A DNA stretch of 64,000 nt from Aerococcus urinae (GTDB lineage: Bacteria; Bacillota; Bacilli; Lactobacillales; Aerococcaceae): the NCBI RefSeq assembly GCF_001543175.1, contig NZ_CP014161.1, positions 1,364,001 to 1,428,000 of the forward strand, given 5' to 3'. Of the stretch, positions 17,229 to 25,649 are shown piece by piece. Each line of letters starts with the position of its first letter. Within the stretch, counting starts at the first letter, position 1. Made by a program: the position numbers and the translations under genes. The notes under the pieces are model-generated. The model saw only the letters and a list, made by a program, of their open reading frames with translations, was not told the DNA's origin and did no database searches.

Positions 17229-17346
17229 AAACCTGTTCCAGTCACAGGACGAACGTCCACTTCGAAAACTTGTAACACTCAGCACAGCTGAGCTTATACC
17301 AGTTTCCTCCAGTGGTTTCGTCCTTTAGCGTGACTGTCGCACTCTC
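17229..17346 (-). repeat. Full copy of dispersed hairpin element
   Basis: Minus-strand reading: GAGAGTGCGACAGTCACGC at the 5' side, CCACTGGA and GAAGTGGA inside, GTGACTGGAACAGGTTT at the end. AGTCAC/GTGACT and GGACGAA/TTCGTCC form the outer stem, CTCAGC/GCTGAG the apex. It begins about 5 nt after the stop codon of the nucleoid-associated protein gene. Confidence 0.75.
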
Positions 17347-17350
17347 AACC

Positions 17351-18370
17351 TTAAAACATGTTTTTTATGGATTCGATGTTTTTGATGGTTACGCTGATGG
17401 TCCCATCGGGGTTATTGCTTAGTTCAATGACGTCGGGATCGTAGAACAAGTCGAGGGGGATGGTGATTTCAATGCCATTATCCAGTTTCAATTTTTGCCT
17501 TTGGAGTTTTGTAGGAATGCTTTCAACTTCCTGCATCATTTCATTGTCAAAAGGGAAAGTCTGGGTTTCTTCCAAATAGGATTGCTTCTTGGCCAGGTTA
17601 TCTTCGTAGAGATAGTCAGCAATCCGCTCATTAGAAAAACCTTCCTCTCCACTCATTTCATGGTAGAGAATATCTTTAGCCTTGGCTAGGGATTGGTAGA
17701 CCGGTTCATCATAACTGTGAGCCGTCTTTTCAACGGCTTTCTTGATAGCTTGAATACTTTCCTTGGCACTAGGCTTAGTCGGCACCTTGAGGTACAATTC
17801 GCTAAAATAATTGGCCTTTTCCCCTAAGCTTTCAATTTCATGCTTCTTTTCTACCAAGTCATACTGACCACTGGCTAAATTAACCACAATACCTTCATCA
17901 ATGGCCTGTTTAGCAGAAGGCAGGATGTTTTTATGAATAATGAGATCATTTTGAACATTGTCATCATTATAGACCAGGTTATGGGTATAGGACTCATTGT
18001 GGTTGAGCTTAAAGGCCGCCAGGTAATCCTCACCTTGGTCATCAGAAAAACGGAGCCAGAGTAAGTCAGCCGCAGGAATATCAGGGTTTAATTGGATAAA
18101 TTGAAACCATTGACTAGCCAATTCTTGGCTATTAGGAATAAAGTCTGCTGAGGCCGCTTGAAATTGCTGGTATTTTTCATTGTCTGCTGGAAAGATCCCC
18201 CGCTTCTTCTTATCCGTGACCCAGACCTTATCGATTAAGGCATGCATGTATTTAAATAAATGATTACTGTCAACGGCTAAGGGAAGTTCAGACATGACTC
18301 CCTGGTTAATGTTTTGATCATAGATATGTAAGATCGCTTCTTTAATAATCAAAAATCTGCTCTCCTCCAT
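17351..18370 (-). CDS. Nucleoid-associated protein (NdpA/YejK family)
   Basis: A 339-residue cytosolic protein of the 37-kDa nucleoid-associated family. The fold is recognised from its N-terminus (IIKEAILHIYDQNINQGVMSEL, with LAVDSNHLFKYMHALIDKV) and the central LLWLRFSDDQGEDYLAAFKLNHNESY, followed by KLDNGIEITIPLDLFYDPDVIEL near the C-terminus. In E. coli the relative binds the nucleoid and resists heat; in Firmicutes its role is little known. GGGAG lies about 10 nt before ATG. It follows galU by 42 nt and is probably the last gene of the ytpR-murC-galU transcript. Confidence 0.8.
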   Translation of the reverse strand: MEESRFLIIKEAILHIYDQNINQGVMSELPLAVDSNHLFKYMHALIDKVWVTDKKKRGIFPADNEKYQQFQAASADFIPNSQELASQWFQFIQLNPDIPAADLLWLRFSDDQGEDYLAAFKLNHNESYTHNLVYNDDNVQNDLIIHKNILPSAKQAIDEGIVVNLASGQYDLVEKKHEIESLGEKANYFSELYLKVPTKPSAKESIQAIKKAVEKTAHSYDEPVYQSLAKAKDILYHEMSGEEGFSNERIADYLYEDNLAKKQSYLEETQTFPFDNEMMQEVESIPTKLQRQKLKLDNGIEITIPLDLFYDPDVIELSNNPDGTISVTIKNIESIKNMF

Positions 18371-18412
18371 TGAAAAAGTCTCCCTCAGCTAGTTGAAGGA
18401 GACTAGGTGACT

Positions 18413-19300
18413 TTATTTTTCCGCTTTTAAGCGAGGGATAATTTCTTGCTTTAAATAATCATTGAGGCCTTGGCTGGTTTCTTCATGGTGTAAGGCATAC
18501 TGGATGCTAGCCTCGATAAGTCCTAAAGGTTCTCCCACTTCATACCATTGACCATGGAAGTGGGTGGATAAGACTGCTTGGTCCTTAGCCAGTAAATTTA
18601 AAGCGTCGGTGAGTTCAATTTCTCCCGATTGAGGGTTAACGCCAACCGCTTCAATCGCTGAAAAAATATCAGGGGTTAAAACATAACGTCCACAAATGGC
18701 CATAGCGGGATCATAATTGGGTTGTGTGGGTTTCTCCACTAGACCGCTTATATCATAGACATCCTCCGACCGAGAACTGGCTTCATCAACAATCCCATAA
18801 TGCTTAGCTTCCTGGTTGGAGACTGCTTGGGTTAAAATCGCTGTTGCTTGGTAGTGGTCGGCAATTTCCATAACCTGCTTAGAAGCGGGCTTATCAGAAA
18901 CCATAATATTATCCCCCAGGGTTAAGAGAAAGGGTTCATTGCCTACAAAGGACTTGGCTTGTAGGATGGCGTCACCAAGCCCCTTAGGATAGTGTTGACG
19001 TTTGAACTGAATATTATGCAAGGTGCTGGATTGTACCATTTCCAATAAGCCTTCCTTACCCTTTTCTGCAAGGTTTTGCTCTAATTCGTAATTAGAGTCG
19101 AAATGGTCTTCGATAGAGCGCTTGTTGCGCCCAGTAACAATGAGAATTTCCTCAATTCCACTGGCCAGCACTTCTTCAACAATAAATTGGATGACCGGCT
19201 TATCCATCAAAGGAAGCATTTCTTTAGCCGTAGCTTTGGTAATGGGGAGAAAACGTGTCCCCAAACCTGCTGCCGGGATTACTGCCTTCTTAATGGTCAT
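18413..19300 (-). CDS. galU: UTP-glucose-1-phosphate uridylyltransferase
   Basis: A 295-residue nucleotidyltransferase that makes UDP-glucose from UTP and glucose-1-phosphate for envelope glycans. Diagnostic motifs: AVIPAAGLGTRFLPITKATAKEML (G-loop near the N-terminus), ILIVTGRNKRSIEDHFD, LTLGDNIMV (about 120) and VEKPTQP, AICGRYVLTPDIF. ATG at 19300 is chosen because AAGGAG lies 7 nt upstream; an in-frame start at 19330 has none. The start lies inside the end of murC, so the two are translationally linked, an arrangement joining peptidoglycan precursor and UDP-sugar supply. Confidence 0.96.
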   Translation of the reverse strand: MTIKKAVIPAAGLGTRFLPITKATAKEMLPLMDKPVIQFIVEEVLASGIEEILIVTGRNKRSIEDHFDSNYELEQNLAEKGKEGLLEMVQSSTLHNIQFKRQHYPKGLGDAILQAKSFVGNEPFLLTLGDNIMVSDKPASKQVMEIADHYQATAILTQAVSNQEAKHYGIVDEASSRSEDVYDISGLVEKPTQPNYDPAMAICGRYVLTPDIFSAIEAVGVNPQSGEIELTDALNLLAKDQAVLSTHFHGQWYEVGEPLGLIEASIQYALHHEETSQGLNDYLKQEIIPRLKAEK

Positions 19301-20648
19301 CATCTGACAACTCCTTATCTGTGTGCCCATTTTCTAACAAGGCGGCTTCATAGGCCTTGGCATATTTAGGAACATCACCAGCCCCCATAAAGAGAATAAC
19401 CGCATCTTTATAGGCGAGTAATGAGGTCATATCCTCCAAATCAAGCGCCGCATGCGGAACCGTTAAACGATCCAGAACATCTTGGCTGGATACTTGGTGG
19501 TGATCGGTCTCCCGTGCTGAAGCAAAAATATCACAGACATAAGCCGCATCGGACTTGTCTAGCGCCTCAGCAAATTGGTCCAGTAAAGCCAGGGTCCGCG
19601 AATAGGTATGAGGTTGGAAGACACTAATCACGGCTTTATCTGGATATTGTTGGCGGGCGGCATCAATGGTCGCTTTGATTTCTGAAGGATGATGGGCATA
19701 GTCATCAACAATCACCATATCCTCAACAAAACGTTCATTAAAGCGACGTTTCACGCCCTTAAAGCTGGTCAAGGCTTCTTGGACATCCTCTGGATCAAAA
19801 CCTTCTAAATAACAGAAACCAATCACTGCCAGGCTATTCAAGATGCTGTGTTGACCAAAGGTATGGATAGAAAAGTTGCCATAATGCTTACCTTGGACCC
19901 AGACATCAAAGTGAGAACCCTTGGTGTTGCGAACAATATCCTTGGCGACAATATCAAAATCATCATTGTCAATGCCGTAATACCAAACGTCAACCTCATC
20001 CTTCAATTTTTGTAAGTAAGGATCGTTTCCATAGGCAATCACTTTATTCTTAACTTGGTGGGCAAATTTTCGGTTAGCAGCAAAGACTTCTTCAATATTA
20101 TGGTAAAAATCGGGATGGTCGAAGTCGATGTTGGTAAAGATGGCATAATCAGGTTCATAGGCTAAGAAATGTTCCCGGTATTCGTCAGCTTCTAAGACAA
20201 AGTATTCGCCGTCTTCCACCCCTTTACCGGTTCCGTCTCCAATCAGATAGGAGGTGGTCTTTAAACTGCCCAGGACATGGGCCATCAGACCGGTGGTTGA
20301 AGTTTTTCCGTGGGAACCGGTGATAGCAACACTGGTATATTTCTTAATGAGTTCGCCTAAGAAATAATGATAGCGAGTAACGGTCAGGCCTAATTCCTTG
20401 GCCCGGACAACTTCAGGGTGGTCATCCTTAAAGGCGTTCCCACAAATCACCGTCATGCCTTCATGGATATTGTCAGGATCAAAAGGTAAAACGGTAATGC
20501 CCGCTTCCTTCAAACCTTCCTCAGTAAAGAAATGATCAGTGACATCAGAACCCTGGACCTGGTAGCCAGCTCCTTTAAGAACGCGTGCGAGAGCACTCAT
20601 GCCTGTGCCTTTGATTCCGGTAAAATGATAGGTCAATTCTTTATCCAT
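19290..20648 (-). CDS. murC: UDP-N-acetylmuramate-L-alanine ligase
   Basis: A 452-residue cytosolic Mur ligase that attaches L-Ala to UDP-MurNAc. N-terminal Rossmann HFTGIKGTGMSALARVLKGAG, ATP loop AITGSHGKTSTTGLMAHVL (about 110), central EADEYREHFLAYEPDYAIFTNIDFDHPDFY, and IVDDYAHHPSEIKATIDAAR in the C-terminal domain. This is the long-known Gram-positive form. It lies after ytpR and a basic disordered protein, in the place where Bacilli usually carry ytpR-sftA-murC. The final codons overlap galU by 11 bases. Confidence 0.97.
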   Translation of the reverse strand: MDKELTYHFTGIKGTGMSALARVLKGAGYQVQGSDVTDHFFTEEGLKEAGITVLPFDPDNIHEGMTVICGNAFKDDHPEVVRAKELGLTVTRYHYFLGELIKKYTSVAITGSHGKTSTTGLMAHVLGSLKTTSYLIGDGTGKGVEDGEYFVLEADEYREHFLAYEPDYAIFTNIDFDHPDFYHNIEEVFAANRKFAHQVKNKVIAYGNDPYLQKLKDEVDVWYYGIDNDDFDIVAKDIVRNTKGSHFDVWVQGKHYGNFSIHTFGQHSILNSLAVIGFCYLEGFDPEDVQEALTSFKGVKRRFNERFVEDMVIVDDYAHHPSEIKATIDAARQQYPDKAVISVFQPHTYSRTLALLDQFAEALDKSDAAYVCDIFASARETDHHQVSSQDVLDRLTVPHAALDLEDMTSLLAYKDAVILFMGAGDVPKYAKAYEAALLENGHTDKELSDDDH

Positions 20649-20651
20649 GTC

Positions 20652-21368
20652 TTATTTGTCTCCGTTTCCATCTTGATGCTTTTTGAAAGGGGGTTGGTCC
20701 TTAGCTAGGCCATCATCTTGTCCTAGAAAAGAATTCCCTTTGAGGGGCCTTTCCTCAGCCATAATTGACTGTAAACCCCGGTTTAAATGCTTCTTGGGTC
20801 TTGCTTTGCTTTTGTTCGAGTTAGGCTGATTTGTAGAAGCCAACTCTTGCTTTTCACTAGTCCTTGGCGGCGCCGTTTTCTTCCTTGGACTTCGAGGAGG
20901 CAGTTCCGTTTTTGTCCCTTTGTCTTGAACAGGGGTGCTGGACTGGCTATTCAACCAGGTTGAGGGCAGCTCAGTCGGTTTAAAGGGCTTTTTACTCTGG
21001 TACATTTGAAATTCTTTAATTTCACGCCGTAAGCGGGCCTGCTTTTCTCTTTTATCCTCACGTATGGAGTTTTGTTTGTATTGGTAAGGACTATTTTGCC
21101 GCTGATCATTAATTTCTTTGCGACGCCGCATAGCCTCTGAACGATCAGGACGAACAGAGGCTCGGTTAGCTTGATAAGGTGAGCTATTAATTACCATCTG
21201 ATCATCGTCAATATGGAAGCTGACCGGAGCTTCTTTGCCTATGCGCTGGTCATTATTTTCCTGGTAATTGCTATAGTCACGGCTTAGATAGTTAGGGAAA
21301 TCAAGGACAGAGTGCTTAGGCTTAATCCGCTGCGTATTCTCTTTACGATAAAAAGGGACAAAGGCCAT
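20652..21368 (-). CDS. Basic, disordered protein between ytpR and murC
   Basis: A 238-residue protein with no catalytic domain or membrane segment visible. It is rich in Lys, Arg, Gln, Ser and Pro, with a charged run around RREIKEFQMYQSKKPFKPTE and a Pro/Lys-rich C-terminal half (PPRSPRKKTAPPRTSE). Low complexity predicts intrinsic disorder. The gene order ytpR-X-murC matches the position of the SftA (YtpS) DNA translocase in Bacilli, whose N-terminal linker is also disordered; the FKPTELPS stretch could be a remnant, but I cannot align it. GAGAGG precedes ATG. It is likely expressed, since it sits in the operon with 3 nt to murC. Function unknown. Confidence 0.7.
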   Translation of the reverse strand: MAFVPFYRKENTQRIKPKHSVLDFPNYLSRDYSNYQENNDQRIGKEAPVSFHIDDDQMVINSSPYQANRASVRPDRSEAMRRRKEINDQRQNSPYQYKQNSIREDKREKQARLRREIKEFQMYQSKKPFKPTELPSTWLNSQSSTPVQDKGTKTELPPRSPRKKTAPPRTSEKQELASTNQPNSNKSKARPKKHLNRGLQSIMAEERPLKGNSFLGQDDGLAKDQPPFKKHQDGNGDK

Positions 21369-21422
21369 ATCCTCTCATTCCTTTCTTGGTAAAATATTTC
21401 AGTGAAGCTGTCAATGACTCCT

Positions 21423-22049
21423 TTAATCCACTTGGTCTTTGATGGATTCAAAAGGCGTTCCTGGGGTCAATTCATCGTCAAGCACTAAAATGCCTTGACG
21501 TTCATGGTCAGGGTCTAAACCTAATTCATAGGCGGAACAAATCATCCCATTACTTTTCACCCCGCGCAATTCGCCCGGCCAGATAATCTGTCCATTGGGC
21601 ATGACTGCCCCACTCAGGGCAACGACTACGGTCTGCCCTTGGTCAATATTACTTGCCCCACAAACAATTTGTTGAACGCCCGCCGGACCTACTTGGGTTT
21701 GGGTGACATGCAAGTGGTCAGAATTTTCATGGTCAACACACTCTAGTACCTTTCCTACCACAATCCGGGGTTCGTTTGAGATTTTGATGGTTTCAAAACC
21801 TTGTTCATAAAATAATTGGTTAATTTGTTCAATTTGAGCATCTTCTAAGAGAACGTGTCCTGTTCCCTTTATTTCCATATAAGTTGAAATATTATTGATA
21901 TTATAACCAATGGTTTCTTTACTTTCCTTGTTATAAATACGTGTCACATCAGACAACGTTTCAGTTTCTATTAGTTCACGAGGAAGATCTGCTGACGTCA
22001 GCATCAACACATCGCCTACTCCTCGAGGATTGTAGAAACTAAGCCACAT
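21423..22049 (-). CDS. ytpR: YtpR family tRNA-binding domain protein
   Basis: A 208-residue cytosolic protein with a C-terminal EMAP/Trbp111-type tRNA-binding OB-fold, as found at the N-terminus of PheT. Visible in RIVVGKVLECVDHENSDHLHVTQTQVG, QIVCGASNIDQGQTVVVALSGAVM and RGVKSNGMICSAYELGL. The N-terminal half (about residues 1-85) is the YtpR-specific domain. The likely start is ATG at 22049, with AAAGGAG 9 nt upstream; a longer frame begins at 22097. YtpR often lies before murC or sftA in Firmicutes. Exact role unknown; proposed in RNA binding. Confidence 0.88.
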   Translation of the reverse strand: MWLSFYNPRGVGDVLMLTSADLPRELIETETLSDVTRIYNKESKETIGYNINNISTYMEIKGTGHVLLEDAQIEQINQLFYEQGFETIKISNEPRIVVGKVLECVDHENSDHLHVTQTQVGPAGVQQIVCGASNIDQGQTVVVALSGAVMPNGQIIWPGELRGVKSNGMICSAYELGLDPDHERQGILVLDDELTPGTPFESIKDQVD

Positions 22050-22218
22050 AATTAACTTCTCCTTTATATTGCTTGCCTTACTGAAATCTGTGAGCAAGTC
22101 ATTAAATCTTTACAAAGTATCGTGTAAATTATAAACTGAAACCGTTAAAAAGGCAATTCATGCCTAATTCCAAAATATCCCCTCTCCCTAGCTCCCTGCA
22201 AGAAAAGCTTAAGCGTGT

Positions 22219-22224
22219 TATAAT
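22219..22224 (+). promoter_or_regulatory. Extended -10 promoter
   Basis: TGTTATAAT (TG at 22216-22217, TATAAT at 22219-22224) lies about 50 bp before the small membrane-anchored protein gene. No good -35. Confidence 0.5.
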
Positions 22225-22275
22225 TAAAGCAAATATTGCGTTTTATCCAATAAACAAAGGAGATTGACATTCACT

Positions 22276-22662
22276 ATGGTAAAAAAAGCCCTAATTAATC
22301 AGTTGAAGAATAGCGTTTTTCCTAACGATCAAAAGCAAAGCTATGCCCTGGCAGGCAGCCTCTTTGCCTGTGGCTTGGTCATTGGCGGCGTTGCTGCGGC
22401 TTTGCTTTATGACCAAGTCCAAGCCCATAAGGCTAAAGACGGCATGGAAGTTTTAGAGGCCGTCAAGGACCACTTTCAAAAAGACGGCGACATTGAGGGC
22501 TCTTGGATTGAACTCCAACCGGTCCATGTTAATCGTTTTGGCCAAGAGCAAACACTCTACTACGGTGGTATCTCCCGTCTAGAAAATAATAAGGTCGTTC
22601 AATATGAATTCTATGCCGACGCAATCACAGGCAATATTGTTGATATTTTTGCCATTGACTAA
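22276..22662 (+). CDS. Small membrane-anchored PepSY-like protein
   Basis: About 128 residues. A basic N-terminus, then one hydrophobic segment (LAGSLFACGLVIGGVAAALLY, about residues 23-43), then an external domain of about 85 residues. The C-terminal QYEFYADAITGNIVDIFAID looks like the end of a PepSY-type domain, which is often secreted or membrane-bound. No function can be assigned. ATG at 22276 is 13 nt from AAAGGAG; a TTG at 22264 is only one base from it, so the start is unsettled. It is monocistronic, with its own promoter and terminator, divergent from ytpR. Confidence 0.65.
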   Translation: MVKKALINQLKNSVFPNDQKQSYALAGSLFACGLVIGGVAAALLYDQVQAHKAKDGMEVLEAVKDHFQKDGDIEGSWIELQPVHVNRFGQEQTLYYGGISRLENNKVVQYEFYADAITGNIVDIFAID

Positions 22663-22680
22663 TTCATCATGCTTAAGAAA

Positions 22681-22731
22681 AACCAAGCCGGAAGTGCTCA
22701 AAATGAAGAGACTGCCCGCTTGGTTTTTTTA
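22681..22731 (+). terminator. Terminator of small PepSY-like gene
   Basis: AACCAAGC paired with GCTTGGTT, then seven T; the loop is long, about 29 nt. The mirrored A-rich flank is weak, so it is mainly a plus-strand signal, though trmB converges on it. Confidence 0.7.
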
Positions 22732-22755
22732 TCAATAGGATTTTGCTTTTATCAC

Positions 22756-23397
22756 TCAATTCTTAAAATGAGCGATTAAACGGTAAATACGCTGCCCTTT
22801 TTGAGAGAACTTAGCCTCATACTCGGTCATGATATTATCTGTCACCCCACTATTATGGAGGTCCAAGGATACATCATCTAAGACCATTCCATAATGGGAG
22901 AGCGAGGTTAAGGAATACTCAAAGAGCCCTTGGTTATCCGTCTTGAAAATTAAGCGACCCTCTGCTTTTAAGATGTCTTGGTATTGCTTGAGAAAGTTTT
23001 CATGGGTCAAGCGGCGTTTAGCATGGCGCTTTTTGGGCCAAGGATCGGAAAAGTTTAAGTAAATTTCACTAACTTCATCATGGGCAAACATGTCGCTGAC
23101 ATGGTTACCATCTCCGCGAATGAAACGCAGGTTGCTTAATTCAGTTTCCATGGCTTTCTGTAGAGCCATAACTAGGACATCAGAAATCATTTCGATGCCG
23201 ATAAAATTAATTTCAGGATAGGTCTTAGCCATTTCAATCAGAAATTGGCCCTTCCCGGTACCCACTTCCACATGGATAGGATGGTCATTGGCAAATATTT
23301 CATGCCAGTGGCCTTTTTGGTCGTAGGGGTCAGTAATGACCCATTCAGGGTGTTGGGCGATCAGGTCTTTTGCCCAGGGTTTGTGACGTACACGCAT
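22756..23397 (-). CDS. trmB: tRNA (guanine-N7-)-methyltransferase
   Basis: A 213-residue SAM-dependent enzyme that methylates G46 of tRNA to m7G. SAM site HVEVGTGKGQFLIEMA (about 41-56), NFIGIEMISDVLVMAL, and FSDPWPKKRHAKRRLTHENFL (about 117-138), the catalytic motif of TrmB. AAGGAGG lies 6 nt before ATG. It stands after the choline-kinase-like gene on the same strand, an order known from ytmP-ytmQ in Bacillus. Confidence 0.96.
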   Translation of the reverse strand: MRVRHKPWAKDLIAQHPEWVITDPYDQKGHWHEIFANDHPIHVEVGTGKGQFLIEMAKTYPEINFIGIEMISDVLVMALQKAMETELSNLRFIRGDGNHVSDMFAHDEVSEIYLNFSDPWPKKRHAKRRLTHENFLKQYQDILKAEGRLIFKTDNQGLFEYSLTSLSHYGMVLDDVSLDLHNSGVTDNIMTEYEAKFSQKGQRIYRLIAHFKN

Positions 23398-23430
23398 AGT
23401 CTTCCTCCTTAGTGTTGTTTCCTAACTTAG

Positions 23431-23466
23431 AAAAAGGTTGTGACCCTTGCCACAACCTTTTTTAAT
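23431..23466. terminator. Terminator between ytmP-like gene and trmB
   Basis: AAAAAGGTTGTG faces CACAACCTTTTTT with a short loop. It lies between the upstream kinase-like gene and trmB on the minus strand, so the two may be separate or partly separate transcripts. Confidence 0.75.
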
Positions 23467-23502
23467 TGACAAATACTTTTCAAATCCGATGCTCATCATT
23501 GT

Positions 23503-24336
23503 CTAGTCAATAGACCAGGAAGTGATGGTTTTTTCTTGGTTACTGCTTTTAAAATAGCGGTTTTCATAGATATGTCTGAGCAATAAAATGCTTTCATTTA
23601 TATGATAGATGCGTTTTTTTTGATAGTCTGCCTTAATTAAAAAGAGCAAGTTCATTAAAGAATACCATTCAATTCTTAAATAAGTCTCTTCGCTAACATG
23701 TAAGTTATACAGGTCAAACCAGTGGTCCCAATCTTCCAAGGGAATATATTGGACTAAGAGCTGGGTAATATCAAAAATGGGATCAGCAATGCAGACCTTC
23801 TCCCAGTCTACCAAGTATAAGCGATGATCTTCTGACAAAATAAAATTACGGCGGTTGAGGTCGCTATGGCAGACAGTGCGCCGAGCGTTTTGCACAAAAG
23901 ACAGGGTGTCATAAAGGTAATCCTTCACACTATTAATATAGGTTAAGGAGTCCAAATCCTCACTTAGATTGTTTTCAAATTCGTGTAAGAAATCTTCTGG
24001 TTTATAGGTTTTCCCACCAATCTTCACCAACATATTATAGAGATTGTCAGAGTGGTGGTAGCGTGACATTAACTTAGTCACGATGCCTTGCTGGATTTCT
24101 TGGGCTGACAGGGTGTGTCCATAAAGCCATTCTTGGGCGGAGTAGACGTCACCGCTAGCAGTTCTTTTGGTCCAGATCAAGCGGGGGGTAATCCCCTCCA
24201 TGGACAAGGCAGCTAAAAAAGGAGAAGAATTTCGCTTCAGAAATATCCGCTCTTGATTATGTGTTCCCATAAAAGCTTGGCCAGTATCGCCACCTATAGG
24301 GTGCAAGGTCCATTCTTTATCGAATTGGAACTCCAT
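23503..24336 (-). CDS. ytmP: YtmP-like phosphotransferase (choline/aminoglycoside kinase fold)
   Basis: A 277-residue APH-superfamily protein. HSDLNRRNFILSEDHRLYLVDWEKVCIADPIFDI (about 157-190) holds the Brenner motif (HxDxxxxN) and the metal-binding DWE, so the kinase core is intact. The N-terminal lobe has a lysine at FLKRNSSPF. The family includes choline kinase LicA, thiamine kinase YcfN and antibiotic kinases; the gene order with trmB points to YtmP, whose substrate is unknown. GGGAGGAG precedes ATG by 4 nt. The resistance role is not indicated. Confidence 0.82.
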   Translation of the reverse strand: MEFQFDKEWTLHPIGGDTGQAFMGTHNQERIFLKRNSSPFLAALSMEGITPRLIWTKRTASGDVYSAQEWLYGHTLSAQEIQQGIVTKLMSRYHHSDNLYNMLVKIGGKTYKPEDFLHEFENNLSEDLDSLTYINSVKDYLYDTLSFVQNARRTVCHSDLNRRNFILSEDHRLYLVDWEKVCIADPIFDITQLLVQYIPLEDWDHWFDLYNLHVSEETYLRIEWYSLMNLLFLIKADYQKKRIYHINESILLLRHIYENRYFKSSNQEKTITSWSID

Positions 24337-24413
24337 AACTTCTCCTCCCTTTCTCCCGATTATATTTAAACAGTATCTCTTATTTTAGTCAGAAATTAGA
24401 GGATCGTCAATAA

Positions 24414-25649
24414 TTATCTATGTAATTTTTCCAAGAGACGATTTTTTCCTCGTAAACGACGGGGTAAATAGACCTGGGTGAAAAGGATAATCACTAACCC
24501 CGCTAAAATCAAGAAAATCACACTGTCCTGCCAAGATTTGCTAATTAATAAACTGATAGCAAGTAAGCCCGTCTGCAAACCTAGCGGCAGGTATAAAAAG
24601 CGACGAAAAGCAGGTAAAGCTTGACCCTGGTCTAGGGGGTAGATTTTCATTAAGGGGTGCTTATAATAGCGACGGTAGAGCGGTAAAATTTGAAAATGAC
24701 TGGCATAAAGCATTAAAAGGCCTAAACAGTAGGTCAGCAGGTGACTAGGTAAGAAATAAAGCAAGAGAGTCGCTAGGACAGTGAGTCTGAGCCATAAATT
24801 AAAATAATCTTGACTCCGGCAAAAGGCCCTTTGGTAGAGAAAATAATAGGGATTGTTCTTACTGGTCATAAGCATTGGATCTAAGTATTTCCGCCGCTTA
24901 ACCGCCTTTTGACCCGTAGGAACATCAACAAACAAGCTCAAAACCTGGTTAACCCTTTCTTGGCGTTGGCTTTCCTCACTTGTAATCTTTAACCAATCCC
25001 ATTGCTTTTCACCCTGCCAGTTTTTACTGGTCAGATAATAGATGACGATCATCACAAAAACAAAAGCCAGGGCCAAAAAGATTTTTCCACGCACGGCAAA
25101 ATACAACTGACAAAAGCTATAAGCTGCAGTCAAAACCATCAAGAGTCGTCTTTGGCTAGGTTTGTAAAAATGAAAATTTTCTAAAACTGAACGTAACTGG
25201 AGAGCCTTTAAACCGACCATTATCACAAAGATGGCAAGTACCTGGCTCGCTGACAAGCCTTGATGAATGAATAAGAAGGGATAAGATAAGCCCACAAATA
25301 AGGCATAGATCCCAGTCGGCAGCAGTAAACTATAGATTAAGGCTTGGCTAAAGTAATCCTTAAAGTCCGCTTCCCGTGCGAGTAAAAAAACCGTGTCCGC
25401 CTTTTGAAGGAAGCTAGCTAAGTGGCCTATTCCCATAACTAAGGCCGTAGCAATGACTAGCCAGCCCCATTGGTAAAGCGGGTTAAAACTGGTCAAAGTC
25501 TTTAGCCACTGACTATATTGAAAGGCCAAGGCCGCTAAAATAAAGGCCAAAGCTAGGATAAAGTGGTCATTGAAAATATATTTAAAATGACGGAATATTC
25601 GTTTTTGCTGACTTTGACGGCGTTTGGGATAGAGCTCTTTAAAGGTCAT
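24414..25649 (-). CDS. ecsB: ABC transporter permease EcsB
   Basis: A 411-residue polytopic membrane protein with about nine or ten helices, starting with MTFKELYPKRRQSQQKRIFRHFKYIFNDHFILALAF, the usual EcsB N-terminus. The N-terminal region (about 1-35) is basic and cytosolic. Together with EcsA it forms an exporter-type complex; in Bacillus and Staphylococcus loss affects secretion, membrane proteases and pheromone-linked traits. The start overlaps the end of ecsA by 11 bases. Confidence 0.88.
   Translation of the reverse strand: MTFKELYPKRRQSQQKRIFRHFKYIFNDHFILALAFILAALAFQYSQWLKTLTSFNPLYQWGWLVIATALVMGIGHLASFLQKADTVFLLAREADFKDYFSQALIYSLLLPTGIYALFVGLSYPFLFIHQGLSASQVLAIFVIMVGLKALQLRSVLENFHFYKPSQRRLLMVLTAAYSFCQLYFAVRGKIFLALAFVFVMIVIYYLTSKNWQGEKQWDWLKITSEESQRQERVNQVLSLFVDVPTGQKAVKRRKYLDPMLMTSKNNPYYFLYQRAFCRSQDYFNLWLRLTVLATLLLYFLPSHLLTYCLGLLMLYASHFQILPLYRRYYKHPLMKIYPLDQGQALPAFRRFLYLPLGLQTGLLAISLLISKSWQDSVIFLILAGLVIILFTQVYLPRRLRGKNRLLEKLHR

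Noticed and set aside
17097-17285. 62-codon minus-strand frame before the nucleoid-associated protein gene
   Set aside because: It lies entirely within two hairpin elements whose structure explains the sequence.
23503-24336. Aminoglycoside resistance kinase
   Set aside because: The fold is shared, but gene order with trmB and the general sequence fit the housekeeping YtmP/choline-kinase-like group.
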